DNA of 64,000 nt from Streptomyces sp. JH34 (GCF_029428875.1 NZ_JAJSOO010000001.1:4588001-4652000); one strand, 5' to 3'. Counted from the first letter of the stretch, positions 52,463 through 60,710 are shown. Numbers and translations are program-made. Notes: generated by a model from the sequence alone, not told the origin.

Positions 52463-52798
52463 ATGACAGCAGGCGACTCGTTCGGTCGTCTCGACGACGA
52501 CGACTACCCCGCCTACACCATGGGCCGGGCCGCCGAGATGCTCGGCACCACGCAGGGCTTCCTCCGCGCCGTCGGCGAAGCTCGCCTGATCACCCCGCTC
52601 CGTTCCGAGGGTGGACACCGGCGCTACTCCCGCTACCAGTTGCGCATCGCCGCCCGAGCCCGGGAACTCGTCGACCAGGGCACACCCATCGAAGCCGCCT
52701 GTCGCATCGTCATCCTCGAAGACCAGCTCGAAGAAGCCCAGCGCATCAACGCCGAATACCGCGCCGCCGCTTCGGGGAACCCGACGGCCGCGGGCTGA
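52463..52798 (+). CDS. MerR/BldC-like helix-turn-helix protein
   Basis: This 111-residue protein has a single MerR-type winged helix (YTMGRAAEMLGTTQGFLRAVGEARLITPLRSEGGHRRYSRYQLRIAARARELVDQG, about 17-75) and a short helix with EDQLEEAQRINAEY. It lacks the long dimerisation coil and effector domain of true MerR proteins and resembles BldC-like small regulators. The ATG at 52463 is preceded by AGAGAGGTG. It lies upstream of the cold-shock gene, as commonly seen in Streptomyces. Confidence 0.85.
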   Translation: MTAGDSFGRLDDDDYPAYTMGRAAEMLGTTQGFLRAVGEARLITPLRSEGGHRRYSRYQLRIAARARELVDQGTPIEAACRIVILEDQLEEAQRINAEYRAAASGNPTAAG

Positions 52799-53277
52799 GA
52801 CGGTCCGGCCCTCCGTCCGGCACGCCATGAACGCCGGTCGGCGGGTGTGGCGGAATCGGGACGGAGGGCGGCGGCCCTGAACGCATCAGGGCGGGTTCGC
52901 CGGTCGCGTCGGACGGGGGCGGGCGCCGCCGCGGTACCCGTGCCCGCCGAAGCGCAGGTGGGGCCACTGCTTCCGGGAACACTGTGTCGCGCGTGAGGCA
53001 ATATCTATTACCGCGGGACGAGAGTTAAATGCGCCGCGCGGGCAGCGTGTTTATCACAGCGAACGAATTTGCTCTACCGGCCGTACGCGGGTCACTACCT
53101 CGTGCTACTCTCGGTCGCAGTTGCAGTTGTGGTTCCCGAAAACTTCAACGCGTGCGCCGACAGTTACTCGCGGAAGCGTTTTTATATATCCGGTTTTTCT
53201 CCGGGTGGGGCATCATCGCGGCGACCCGGTATCCGTGATTGCGGGTGTCGGCGTACTGCCCCGCAAGGAGACAAGAC
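52799..53277. other. Long intergenic region and cold-shock leader
   Basis: About 480 bp. The first 190 bp is GC-rich with no recognisable element. From about 52990 it becomes AT-richer (CAATATCTATTA, GAGTTAAATG, TTTTTATATATCCGG), an unusual composition for this genome. It probably holds the promoter and long 5' untranslated region of the cold-shock gene; csp messages often carry such leaders. No coding frame is credible. Confidence 0.55.
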
Positions 53278-53481
53278 ATGGCGTCCGGCACTGTGAAGTG
53301 GTTCAACGCGGCCAAGGGTTTCGGCTTCATCGAGCAGGACGGTGGAGGCGCTGATGTGTTCGCACACTTCTCGAACATCGCCGCCCAGGGCTTCCGTGAG
53401 CTGCTCGAAGGCCAGAGGGTCACCTTCGACATCGTGCCGAGCCAGAAGGGCCCGACGGCCGAGAACATCGTTCCCGCCTGA
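53278..53481 (+). CDS. CspA-family cold-shock protein
   Basis: This 67-residue single-stranded nucleic-acid-binding protein of the OB fold has RNP1 KGFGFI and RNP2 DVFAHFS, both intact ([28 protein letters not shown]). It acts as an RNA chaperone and is usually abundant in Streptomyces. AAGGAG lies 8 nt before the ATG. A strong terminator follows 15 nt after the stop. Confidence 0.95.
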   Translation: MASGTVKWFNAAKGFGFIEQDGGGADVFAHFSNIAAQGFRELLEGQRVTFDIVPSQKGPTAENIVPA

Positions 53482-53794
53482 CGTCGGCGCGCACGTGCAG
53501 CTGGGGCCCGCATCCCTCGGGGTGCGGGCCCCAGCTGCGGGAATTTCCTCCAGTGATGCCATCTGTGGGGCAGAGTCGCTCCCAGCTCTTCTCCAGGGGT
53601 CCACGCTGTTTCGGGGCCGCGCGGGCCGAAATCCGGTATCTCGCACCCGAGGGCGGCACCCATTTTCATCGTCTGCGCCCCGCACGGAATCAACCGCATG
53701 GCGACTTCGCTTTCGAATTCGATTCCGGCCCGTGGGCGGCGGCCTGAAAACCTTTGTGATCAGGAAATGTACCCACCACTGCCGGAGGCACCCT
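53482..53794. other. Gap between cold-shock and CBS genes, terminator only
   Basis: A 313-bp gap. It contains the cold-shock terminator and then about 250 bp with no plausible gene. In other Streptomyces a DEAD-box RNA helicase gene is often found at this place, but no helicase motif or remnant is visible here. Confidence 0.6.
53497..53538 (+). terminator. Terminator of the cold-shock gene
   Basis: A perfect 16-bp stem (GCAGCTGGGGCCCGCA and its complement) has a 10-nt loop that can itself pair CCC with GGG. It ends in GGGAATTTCC with only a short T-run. Confidence 0.82.
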
Positions 53795-54199
53795 TTGACG
53801 CTGGTTCAGATGCAGTCCCGCTCGACAGACGGCACCCGCTCACACAGGACTGCGGCAGACCCGGCGGACCCGGGCGCACCGCAGGTGTGCGACGACATGA
53901 CCATCGAAGTCGCTCTGGCCGTCATGGCCGGGGCCCGCACGGGGCACCTGGTCGTCTGCGACAACGACGGCCTGTGCGTCCACCTGGTCACCCTGGACCA
54001 GCTCACCGCGGTCCGTGACAGTTCCGCGTACACGGACCGGGTCCAGCTGCGTGACATCCTCGGCGACAGTGGGCCGTTCACCTCACCCGTGACCACGGTC
54101 GTCGCGACCGAGGACGCGCTCCTGGACCGCCGGCTCACGGCACTGCCGGTCGTCGCGCACCAGGGCAGCGCTCGGGGCCTCCTCGCCGTTGCCCGCTGA
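53795..54199 (+). CDS. CBS-domain-containing protein (SCO5919-like)
   Basis: This 134-residue protein has a degenerate CBS pair: CDDMTIEVALAVMAGARTGHLVVCDNDGLCVHLVTLDQL (about 30-70) and a second half ending in LPVVAHQGSARGLLAVAR. CBS pairs bind adenine nucleotides. The start is TTG at 53795 with GGAGG 6 nt upstream, which restores the family opening TLVQMQ; an ATG five codons later is less well placed. It lies between the cold-shock gene and the SCO5918-family gene. Confidence 0.8.
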   Translation: MTLVQMQSRSTDGTRSHRTAADPADPGAPQVCDDMTIEVALAVMAGARTGHLVVCDNDGLCVHLVTLDQLTAVRDSSAYTDRVQLRDILGDSGPFTSPVTTVVATEDALLDRRLTALPVVAHQGSARGLLAVAR

Positions 54200-54248
54200 A
54201 CCGCCTCACCGCGGTGGAACCATCCTCTCCTTCTCCCTGTGAGGCATC

Positions 54249-54560
54249 ATGCGCTGTGTCATCGCCCGCTTCCCGTTCGACCTCACCAAGAGCGGCGTCA
54301 TGGAAGCGATGAAGGGCGTCAAGCCCGAACAGGTCACCGGCGAGTCCGTGATCATCGGCCGCCGCACCTACCCGGTCAAGCAGGTCGGGCAGCTCATCAC
54401 GGGCCAGGACCGCCGCGATTTCAGCGCCGGTGAAGTTCTCCGGGCCATGACCCGGCTCGGCTTCACCTGCCCCGGACCGCGTCAGGACGCCGAGGCCAAG
54501 CCTGTCCTCAGCCCGCTCCAGCATGCTTCCGAGATGCTCGGCGCCCCTGCCGCCGTCTGA
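54249..54560 (+). CDS. SCO5918-family protein
   Basis: This 103-residue basic protein belongs to a Streptomyces-specific family named after S. coelicolor SCO5918. It is identified by MRCVIARFPFDLTKSGVMEAMKGVKPE and GESVIIGRRTYPVKQVGQLITGQDRRDFSAGEV. Function is unknown; the constant neighbourhood of cold-shock genes suggests RNA or translation at low temperature. GAGG lies 5 nt before the ATG. A strong terminator follows. Confidence 0.9.
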   Translation: MRCVIARFPFDLTKSGVMEAMKGVKPEQVTGESVIIGRRTYPVKQVGQLITGQDRRDFSAGEVLRAMTRLGFTCPGPRQDAEAKPVLSPLQHASEMLGAPAAV

Positions 54561-54594
54561 CCGACGGGCAGCCCGCGCCGCCGACTGAACAACG

Positions 54595-54632
54595 GTGAGG
54601 GTCCGGCCGGCATCCGCCGGCCGGACCCTCAC
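54595..54632. terminator. Bidirectional terminator after the SCO5918-family gene
   Basis: A perfect 16-bp stem (GTGAGGGTCCGGCCGG and its complement) has a 6-nt loop and is followed by CCTT. It is shared with the convergent gene ending at 54670. Confidence 0.88.
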
Positions 54633-54669
54633 CCTTGCCGCGTGGCCCGTCGGCACGCGGCGCGGTGTC

Positions 54670-55029
54670 TCACTGGTCGGAGTAGCTGAAGTCGCCCACC
54701 GTCCAGGCGCTGACGTCTTCGATCGCCACGCGGTACATGCCGCCTGTCTCCGGGATCCCCACCGTGCCCTGCAGAATGCGCGCCACATGGAAATGCAGAT
54801 GTGTGGGCGCCTTCTCCTCGGATGCCCGAGTGGTGAAGGCGGCGGAGAACGCATTGAGGCGCGCCGAGTCCGCGAGGACCTCGGACACCCGCTGCCTCCA
54901 GACGGCTTCAGGAGCCAGCCGACCCGTGATGACAGCGCCGCCGGCAACCACGGTCAGAGTCATCTGGTTGCTGTGCCCGGACTCCACCAAGGCCGCGACT
55001 TCGACAAGCAGTTCGTCAGGTTTCGACAT
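54670..55029 (-). CDS. Hypothetical protein, possibly GvpU-like
   Basis: This 119-residue protein has the plan of gas-vesicle accessory protein GvpU: a strand pair with MTLTVVAGGAVITGRLAPEAVW near 24, a middle helix, then THLHFHVARILQGTVGIPETGGMYRVAIEDVSAWTVGDF near the end. The similarity is by pattern only. No other gas-vesicle gene is in the window, so it may be an orphan with another role. The ATG at 55027-55029 is the only sensible start. Confidence 0.5.
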   Translation of the reverse strand: MSKPDELLVEVAALVESGHSNQMTLTVVAGGAVITGRLAPEAVWRQRVSEVLADSARLNAFSAAFTTRASEEKAPTHLHFHVARILQGTVGIPETGGMYRVAIEDVSAWTVGDFSYSDQ

Positions 55030-55348
55030 GACAAGCGATTCTAGTCAACGCCGCTCGTCCCGCGTCGCGGCCTCCCGGCATGCGGATGCGGAGGGAACCC
55101 GCGGCTGGGCCGTCCGGGAAGGAGGCCTGGTGCCGCCGGTCGGCCGACGCGGTCGACGTCATGGGCACCCGCCCGCACGCGGTGGCCCTGCATGACTCCT
55201 GCCTGTGCGCACGGCGGTGGGGTCTCTGCCCGTGACACCGCTGATCCGTGTCCGTCCCTCGCCCCGGAGACTCGCGGATGCCCGCTCCGCGCCGTCGTGC
55301 ACAGCAGCGAGGCCCCCTCACACTCGGTGAGGGGGCCTCGCTTTGGCG
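55030..55348. other. Gap upstream of the GvpU-like gene, with tRNA terminator
   Basis: About 320 bp. Apart from the tRNA terminator at 55307-55341 it holds only shadow frames. It should contain the promoter of the minus-strand gene at 55029. Confidence 0.5.
55307..55341 (-). terminator. Terminator of the first tRNA-Lys gene
   Basis: A perfect 15-bp stem (GCGAGGCCCCCTCAC and its complement) with a 5-nt loop lies 7 nt beyond the 3' end of the tRNA on the minus strand. Confidence 0.85.
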
Positions 55349-55422
55349 TGCGCCGTCAGGGACTCGAACCCCGGACCCGCTGATTAAGAGTCAGCTGCTC
55401 TAACCAACTGAGCTAACGGCGC
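55349..55422 (-). tRNA. tRNA-Lys (anticodon CTT), copy 1
   Basis: The minus strand folds as a 74-nt tRNA: acceptor GCGCCGT/ACGGCGC with discriminator A, D-arm GCTCAGTTGGTTAGAGC, anticodon loop CTCTTAA giving CTT, and T-arm with GGTTCGAGTCC. No CCA is encoded. It is identical to the copy at 59566. Confidence 0.97.
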
Positions 55423-55592
55423 CTGCTGACCTGGAGAACTTTACCCGACGTGCGGGACTGCTCCTGACCAATTCCTCTTCGATGCGGCCTGTCGGATGGT
55501 CGTTTTGTCCCTTTAGTCAGTCAACATGAGATATGCCGTGAATGTTGATCGATGGAAGATCTGGACGACTGCCGAAGGGAAAGAGGAGCCGC

Positions 55593-56876
55593 ATGACTGT
55601 GCCGGTCTTCGAGGAGTACGAACCCCCTGACGACTGCGGCTGTCCGGGCTGCGCCCGGCGTCGTCGTACCGCCGCGACGCTGCCCGTACGGCATGGTGGC
55701 CACCGCGGCGCGCACGGCGCGCGGCGGGCGCTGGTCATGGTCACCGCGGCCGGCGTGGTCCTGTCCTGCGGGGCGGGCCAGGCCGCCGCGACCGCCGCCG
55801 GACGGGGCGCGCGCGCCGACACGGCGGTGGACCCACAGCCGGGCAGTCCGCAGGGCGCGGTGGGGCCCCTCAGTGGCAGTGGAGCCTCGGGACCGCCCTC
55901 CGCCCCGGGCACCGCGCAGCGCACGACGACCCGGACCGACATCGTCAACCGCGCCCAGAAGTGGGTGACGGCGAAGGTCCCGTACGACATGGCGGCGTAC
56001 TGGTCGGACGGCTACCGCCAGGACTGCTCGGGTTTCGTGTCGATGGCGTGGAACCTCGGCACGAACGAGTGGACCGGCAGCCTCGCCGACTTCGGTACGA
56101 AGATCGCCCGAGCCGATCTGGAGCCCGGCGACATCCTCCTCTTCCACAATCCGGCGGACCCCTCGGTGGGATCGCACGTCACGGTCTTCGGCGGCTGGAC
56201 CGACCTCACGCACACCCACTACCTCGCCTACGAGCAGACCAGCCCGCACGCGAGGAAGGCGACGACGCCGATGGCGTACTGGAGCAACTCCTCGAAGTAC
56301 GTCGCCTACCGCTACAAGGGGATCGTCAGCGGCGCGAGCGGCAGCGGGTCGACCGGGTTCCCCGGGGCCTCGAAGTTCGGCCCCGGGAAGAACAACGCGC
56401 ACGTGACCCGGCTCGGGCAGCTGCTGATCGCCCAGGGCGGCAAGCGCTTCTACACGACGGGTGCGGGGCCGCGCTGGAGCGACGCGGACAAGCGGGCGAC
56501 GCAGGCGTTCCAGCTGGCACAGGGGTGGAAGGGCGAGGAGGCGGACGGCCTCCCGGGCCCGGGCACCTGGAGCCTGCTGGTCAAGGGCACCGGGCACAGG
56601 ATCCCCGCCGCCGGGACCGGCAGCACCCCGGGCGGCACCGTGGCCTACCCGGGGAAGAGGTTCTTCGCTCCCGGGCAGTCCAACGACCACGTGCGGAAGC
56701 TCGGTGACCGGCTGGTGAAGAGGGGATACGGCACGCACTACGTGACGGGCCCCGGCCCGCACTGGACGGAGGCGGACCGCCGCAACGTCGAGGCGTTCCA
56801 GCGTGCCCAGGGCTGGAGCGGCAGCGCGGCCGACGGCTATCCGGGACCGGAGACATGGCGGCGGCTCTTCGCGTGA
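55593..56876 (+). CDS. Secreted NlpC/P60-like protein with two peptidoglycan-binding domains
   Basis: This 427-residue protein starts with a Cys-rich cytoplasmic tag (DDCGCPGCARRRR) and a hydrophobic export segment (LVMVTAAGVVLSCGAGQAAA). The NlpC/P60-like domain (about 110-255) has the nucleophile Cys in YRQDCSGFVSMAW and a His in VGSHVTVFGGW. Two C-terminal repeats (about 275-345 and 360-427) carry AFQLAQGW and AFQRAQGWSG, as in peptidoglycan-binding domains. It probably trims or binds the cell wall. GAGGAG precedes the ATG at 55593; the next gene follows after 22 bp. Confidence 0.88.
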   Translation: MTVPVFEEYEPPDDCGCPGCARRRRTAATLPVRHGGHRGAHGARRALVMVTAAGVVLSCGAGQAAATAAGRGARADTAVDPQPGSPQGAVGPLSGSGASGPPSAPGTAQRTTTRTDIVNRAQKWVTAKVPYDMAAYWSDGYRQDCSGFVSMAWNLGTNEWTGSLADFGTKIARADLEPGDILLFHNPADPSVGSHVTVFGGWTDLTHTHYLAYEQTSPHARKATTPMAYWSNSSKYVAYRYKGIVSGASGSGSTGFPGASKFGPGKNNAHVTRLGQLLIAQGGKRFYTTGAGPRWSDADKRATQAFQLAQGWKGEEADGLPGPGTWSLLVKGTGHRIPAAGTGSTPGGTVAYPGKRFFAPGQSNDHVRKLGDRLVKRGYGTHYVTGPGPHWTEADRRNVEAFQRAQGWSGSAADGYPGPETWRRLFA

Positions 56877-56898
56877 CGGCTGAAGTGACGGAACGGAC

Positions 56899-58746
56899 AT
56901 GACGGAGGCGGGAATGCGATCCACGGAGAACGTACGGGGCGAGTGGGACGAGCTGGGCGAGCGGGAGACGCGGGTGCTCGTGCCCGGGCCCGGCACGGGG
57001 GGCGCGCCGGGGCAGGCGGTGACGGGCGACCACGGGGTACGCCTCCCGGAGCCCGGCGCGGAGCCGGAGCCGGTGGTGGTGGTGGTTCCGCCGGATGCCC
57101 CGGTGGACGCCGTGCCTCCGGAGGAAGTACCGGCGGCGGCTGATCCCCTCGTGGAGGAGGCGCTTCCCGCGGTGGATGCCCCGCCTTGCGCGACGGCGGC
57201 ATGCTCCGGGTGCCCGGAGCACCCGGAATCCTCCCCGGAGCCCGGGCCCGCGGCCGTGGCGGACGAGGACGTCCCGGCCGATCTGGGACCGGCCCTGGAC
57301 GCGGTGGCAGTGGTCGGCCTGGCCGCACCGGTGGAACTCGATCTCGACGTGGGTGCGGGGCCGGAACCCGGTCCGAGTGCGCCGGCCCCGGGCCCGCGTC
57401 CCGGACCGGTGCCGCCGGAGCCGCTGTTGCCGCAGCCGGCGCTGATGGAGCAGGTGCCGGATTCGCTGCCCGGCACGGTGGCGGACCCCGGCGAGGGCGC
57501 GGAGGAGGACCCCGGTGGCGGGGTGCCTGGCCTCGGGAGGACCGCGCCCGGTACGCCCCGGCTGTCCGGTGACGAGATGGGCGCCCCCGTGGCGCTCACC
57601 GTCGGTGCCGCGGACCCGGTCGCCTGGTGGGGTACCGCGCGGCGGCAGCCCGTCATCGCCACCGAGACCACCGCGACCATCCCCGTGCACCTGCTCTTCC
57701 GCGACGACGGCCCCGGCACCAGGGTCGCCGGCCCGGGCGGCACCACCGCGGGGACCGGCGCCGCGCGGCGCCCCGGCGACCGCCGTCCCCCCGTGCCGCG
57801 ATCGCCCCAGGTGCAGGCTCCCACCAGGCCCTCACCCCTCGCCGACCCCCGGCTCACCGAGCGGCCCGGCCCCGTGCTGCCCGGGTGGGCCGCGCTGTTC
57901 ACGGCGGCCGCCGGGGTGGCCGCCGGGCTCGCCGTGCTGTGGTGGCAGGGCGCGCTGCCCGCCGCCGTGACCGGCCGGCTCGGACTGGGGGCGCGTCCGG
58001 ACGGCGGCATCGGGACCGGGGCCTGGGCCCTGCTCGCCCTGCTGGTGGTCGTGGTGCTGTTCACGTGCTGCGGTCTGGGGCGGGGCCGGGCCGGACACGC
58101 CTCGGTGCTGACACTCTGCGGCGGCTACCGGGGGAGCGTCCGGCGCACCGGCCTCCTCTGGATCTCCCCGCTGCTGCGGCGCCGACGGATCGACGTGCGC
58201 CTGCGGCACTGGCGCAGCGAGCCGCTGCCCGCCGTGGACGCCAGCGGCACCGCGCTGCGGGTCGAGATCCTCGTCGTCTGGCGGGTGAAGGACACCGCGC
58301 GCGCCGCGCTCGGCGTCGCGGACCACGAGCGCTATCTGCGCGACCAGGTGGAGGCGGCCCTGGCCCGGGTCCTCTCGCAGCTGCCCGCCGACGCCTTCCA
58401 CGAGGACACCCACACCCTCCGCGACGCGGAGGCGGTGGGCGACGCCCTGACCCGGATGCTGAAGGCGGACTGCGCGCCCGTGGGCGTCGAGGTGTACTCC
58501 GCGCAGCCGACCGGTATCGAGTACGCCCCGGAGGTCGCCGCGGCGATGCGGCGGTGCCGGGTGGCGGCCATCGACGCGAAGCACCGGGACGGGGTGCTGA
58601 CCTCCGTGGTCGACGCCGTGGACGACACGGTCGGCAGGCTGACGGCACGCGGCATCGTCGAGCTCGACGCCTACGAGCACAAGGCGCTGGTCAGAGATCT
58701 GACGGTGGCCTTCTACACCGGCCGGAGCGGTGGGGACGGGGTGTGA
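56899..58746 (+). CDS. SPFH/Band-7 domain membrane protein with long disordered N-terminus
   Basis: This 615-residue protein has about 330 residues of Pro/Glu/Ala-rich low-complexity sequence, two membrane helices (about 335-352 and 375-395; LLALLVVVVLFTCCGLG) and a C-terminal SPFH domain (about 400-605; SVLTLCGGYRGSVRRTGLLWISPLL, VEILVVWRVKDTARAALGV, YLRDQVEAALARVLSQLPADA). SPFH proteins form flotillin-like membrane scaffolds. It probably acts with the wall enzyme upstream, from which it is 22 bp away. ATG 56914 is an alternative start. Confidence 0.82.
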   Translation: MTEAGMRSTENVRGEWDELGERETRVLVPGPGTGGAPGQAVTGDHGVRLPEPGAEPEPVVVVVPPDAPVDAVPPEEVPAAADPLVEEALPAVDAPPCATAACSGCPEHPESSPEPGPAAVADEDVPADLGPALDAVAVVGLAAPVELDLDVGAGPEPGPSAPAPGPRPGPVPPEPLLPQPALMEQVPDSLPGTVADPGEGAEEDPGGGVPGLGRTAPGTPRLSGDEMGAPVALTVGAADPVAWWGTARRQPVIATETTATIPVHLLFRDDGPGTRVAGPGGTTAGTGAARRPGDRRPPVPRSPQVQAPTRPSPLADPRLTERPGPVLPGWAALFTAAAGVAAGLAVLWWQGALPAAVTGRLGLGARPDGGIGTGAWALLALLVVVVLFTCCGLGRGRAGHASVLTLCGGYRGSVRRTGLLWISPLLRRRRIDVRLRHWRSEPLPAVDASGTALRVEILVVWRVKDTARAALGVADHERYLRDQVEAALARVLSQLPADAFHEDTHTLRDAEAVGDALTRMLKADCAPVGVEVYSAQPTGIEYAPEVAAAMRRCRVAAIDAKHRDGVLTSVVDAVDDTVGRLTARGIVELDAYEHKALVRDLTVAFYTGRSGGDGV

Positions 58747-58794
58747 CCGCCTCCGGTCGCCCGGGGGCGCGCCGAAACCCGGCCCACATCGGTC

Positions 58795-58841
58795 TGGACA
58801 TGTCCATGTCGTGTCAATAATCTGGACTTGGTCTAGACCGC
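58795..58841. promoter_or_regulatory. DasR-type (dre) site and nearby palindrome upstream of the LPMO gene
   Basis: ACTTGGTCTAGACCGC at 58826-58841 centres on the perfect GGTCTAGACC core of DasR-responsive elements (consensus ACTGGTCTAGACCACT). A separate 12-bp palindrome TGGACATGTCCA lies at 58795-58806. DasR is the GntR-type repressor of chitin and GlcNAc use, released by phosphorylated glucosamine. The site is about 70 bp before the LPMO ATG. Confidence 0.8.
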
Positions 58842-58911
58842 ACGGGCGGTACGCGCGGCACCGCTCCGGACATCCCCAGAACTTCCCCCACGTTCTCGAG
58901 GAGCGACACTC

Positions 58912-59502
58912 ATGCGGAAAAGGGCAAGCGCGGCCGTCATCGGCCTGGCGATAGCGGGCGTCTCCATGTTCGCGACCGGCAGCGCCACCAGTCACGGCTA
59001 CACGGATTCCCCCATCAGCCGGCAGAAGCTCTGTGCCAACGGCACGGTCGCCAACTGCGGCAACATCCAGTGGGAGCCGCAGAGCGTCGAGGGGCCCAAG
59101 GGCTTCCCGGCGGCAGGACCGGCGGACGGCAGGATCTGCTCCGGCGGGAACAGCCAGTTCGCCCAGCTCGACGACCCGCGCGGTGGGGCCTGGCCCGCCA
59201 CCAAGGTCACCGCGGGGCAGGGCTACAGCTTCCGCTGGCAGTTCACCGCCCGGCACTCCACGAGCGACTTCCGGTACTACATCACCAAGAACGGCTGGGA
59301 CTCCACCAAGCCGCTCACCAGGGCCGCCCTGGAATCGCAGCCCTTCATGACGGTGCCGTACGGGAACCAGCAGCCCCCGGCGACGCTGACGCACCAGGGC
59401 TCGATGCCCACCCAGAAGACCGGCAGGCACATCGTCCTGGCCGTCTGGAACGTCGCGGACACCACCAACGCGTTCTACGCGTGCTCCGACGTCCAGTTCT
59501 GA
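58912..59502 (+). CDS. AA10 lytic polysaccharide monooxygenase (chitin-active type)
   Basis: This 196-residue secreted copper enzyme oxidatively cleaves crystalline chitin or cellulose. Signal peptide cleavage before HGYTDSPISRQ would expose His28 as the first residue of the copper-binding histidine brace; the second His is in FTARHSTSDFRYYI near 118. Four Cys are placed as in single-domain AA10 proteins, and no carbohydrate-binding module is attached. GAGGAGCG lies upstream of the ATG. The DasR-type site points to chitin as the inducing substrate. Confidence 0.93.
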   Translation: MRKRASAAVIGLAIAGVSMFATGSATSHGYTDSPISRQKLCANGTVANCGNIQWEPQSVEGPKGFPAAGPADGRICSGGNSQFAQLDDPRGGAWPATKVTAGQGYSFRWQFTARHSTSDFRYYITKNGWDSTKPLTRAALESQPFMTVPYGNQQPPATLTHQGSMPTQKTGRHIVLAVWNVADTTNAFYACSDVQF

Positions 59503-59520
59503 CAGGACGCGGCACGAAGC

Positions 59521-59557
59521 ACAGTGGGCGGTCTCCCGGAAGGAGACCGCCCACTGT
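59521..59557. terminator. Shared terminator of LPMO gene and second tRNA-Lys
   Basis: A perfect 16-bp stem (ACAGTGGGCGGTCTCC and its complement) with a 5-nt loop lies between the LPMO stop and the 3' end of the opposing tRNA. Confidence 0.88.
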
Positions 59558-59565
59558 GGTGTCTG

Positions 59566-59639
59566 TGCGCCGTCAGGGACTCGAACCCCGGACCCGCTGA
59601 TTAAGAGTCAGCTGCTCTAACCAACTGAGCTAACGGCGC
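59566..59639 (-). tRNA. tRNA-Lys (anticodon CTT), copy 2
   Basis: Base-for-base the same 74 nt as the copy at 55349, including acceptor, anticodon CTT and discriminator A. The identity also extends for nine bases on the 5' side (CCTGCTGAC on the plus strand) before diverging. Same orientation as copy 1. Confidence 0.97.
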
Positions 59640-59775
59640 CTGCTGACTCGAAAATAATACCTGGTCCCCAGGGGTGCTGATGACACGCGCCCGCACCCTG
59701 CCGCACTCCGCCCGGAAGCCCCACGCCCCTGGGCCCGGCGCCGCCCCGGGTGGACGCGGGCAGGACGATCCCCGC

Positions 59776-60534
59776 TCAGAGGGCCAGTGACAGCAGGACC
59801 GGTGCCGCGCGCCGGTTCAGGGTGGCCGCGGCGGCCCGCAGCCGGTGCGCGTGCTCGATCGGCAGGGACAGGGCCAGGCAACCGGCCGACGAGCCCGCCG
59901 TCAGCGGGACGGCCGCGCACACCGTGCCCACGGCGTACTCCTGCAGATCGAGCACCGGCACCGTCGCCGGCTGGCTGTCCAGCTTCGAGAAGAGCACCTT
60001 CTCGCTCGTGATCGTCCGGGACGTCAGCCGCGCGATCCGGTGGCGTGCCATGTGGTCGCGGCGGCCGTTCTGGTCGAGCTGTGTCAGCAGGCACTTGCCG
60101 ATCGCGCTGGCGTGCGCCGCCGAGCGGAAGTCCACCCACTCGTTGACGGCGGGCGTGCGCGGTCCGTCGGCCACCTGTGTGACGCGGATCTCGCCGTCGA
60201 CGTAGCGGCTGACGTAGACCGCCGCGCCGACCGAATCCCGCAGCTGCACCAGCGTCTGCTGGAGCTTCGCCTCCAGGGCCCGCCTGCGGGCGGTGCCGGA
60301 GCCGAGCTCCAGCAGCGAGGATCCGGCGACGTACGCGCCGTCGGCGATCTGCTCGACGTACCCCTCGCGGCGCAGGGTCAGCAGGAGAGGGGCCAGATGC
60401 CCGGCAGGGAGGCCCGTCTCCCGGGAGATCCGGGCCGTCGTCACCCCGTCGCCGTGCGCGGACACCGACTCCAGCACCCGCAGGGCGTAGTGCACCGAAT
60501 GGAACGGCGCCTGCGGCTCGGGCTTCAACGCCAC
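59776..60534 (-). CDS. IclR-family transcriptional regulator
   Basis: This 252-residue protein has an N-terminal winged helix (SVHYALRVLESVSAHGDGVTTARISRETGLPAGHLAPLLLTLRREGYV, about 13-60) and a C-terminal ligand domain (about 75-250; SAAHASAIGKCLLTQLD with the conserved Ala-Gly-type loop, CAAVPLTAGSSAGCLALSLP). The GTG at 60532-60534 has GGAGG upstream. It lies 176 bp downstream of ehuA on the same strand and may regulate ectoine uptake, by position only. Confidence 0.88.
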   Translation of the reverse strand: MALKPEPQAPFHSVHYALRVLESVSAHGDGVTTARISRETGLPAGHLAPLLLTLRREGYVEQIADGAYVAGSSLLELGSGTARRRALEAKLQQTLVQLRDSVGAAVYVSRYVDGEIRVTQVADGPRTPAVNEWVDFRSAAHASAIGKCLLTQLDQNGRRDHMARHRIARLTSRTITSEKVLFSKLDSQPATVPVLDLQEYAVGTVCAAVPLTAGSSAGCLALSLPIEHAHRLRAAAATLNRRAAPVLLSLAL

Positions 60535-60710
60535 GGTTCCCCCTCCAGGGCCTCTACCAGGTTGTGACCGGAAGCTCGCGGTCCACGATAGTCGCCAAGT
60601 GGCCGAATTACAGGCCCTGTAGAGGAGTTGGCGTCACACCCCGGCTCCGTCAGCTGGGGCGCATCCGGTCGGCATATGCCGTTGTCATGAGCTTCACGCC
60701 GAAGGGGAGG

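Noticed and set aside
55521-59430. Very long minus-strand frames (847 and 532 codons) opposite the NlpC, SPFH and LPMO genes
   Set aside because: Low-complexity shadows of GC-rich genes whose sense products have clear domains.
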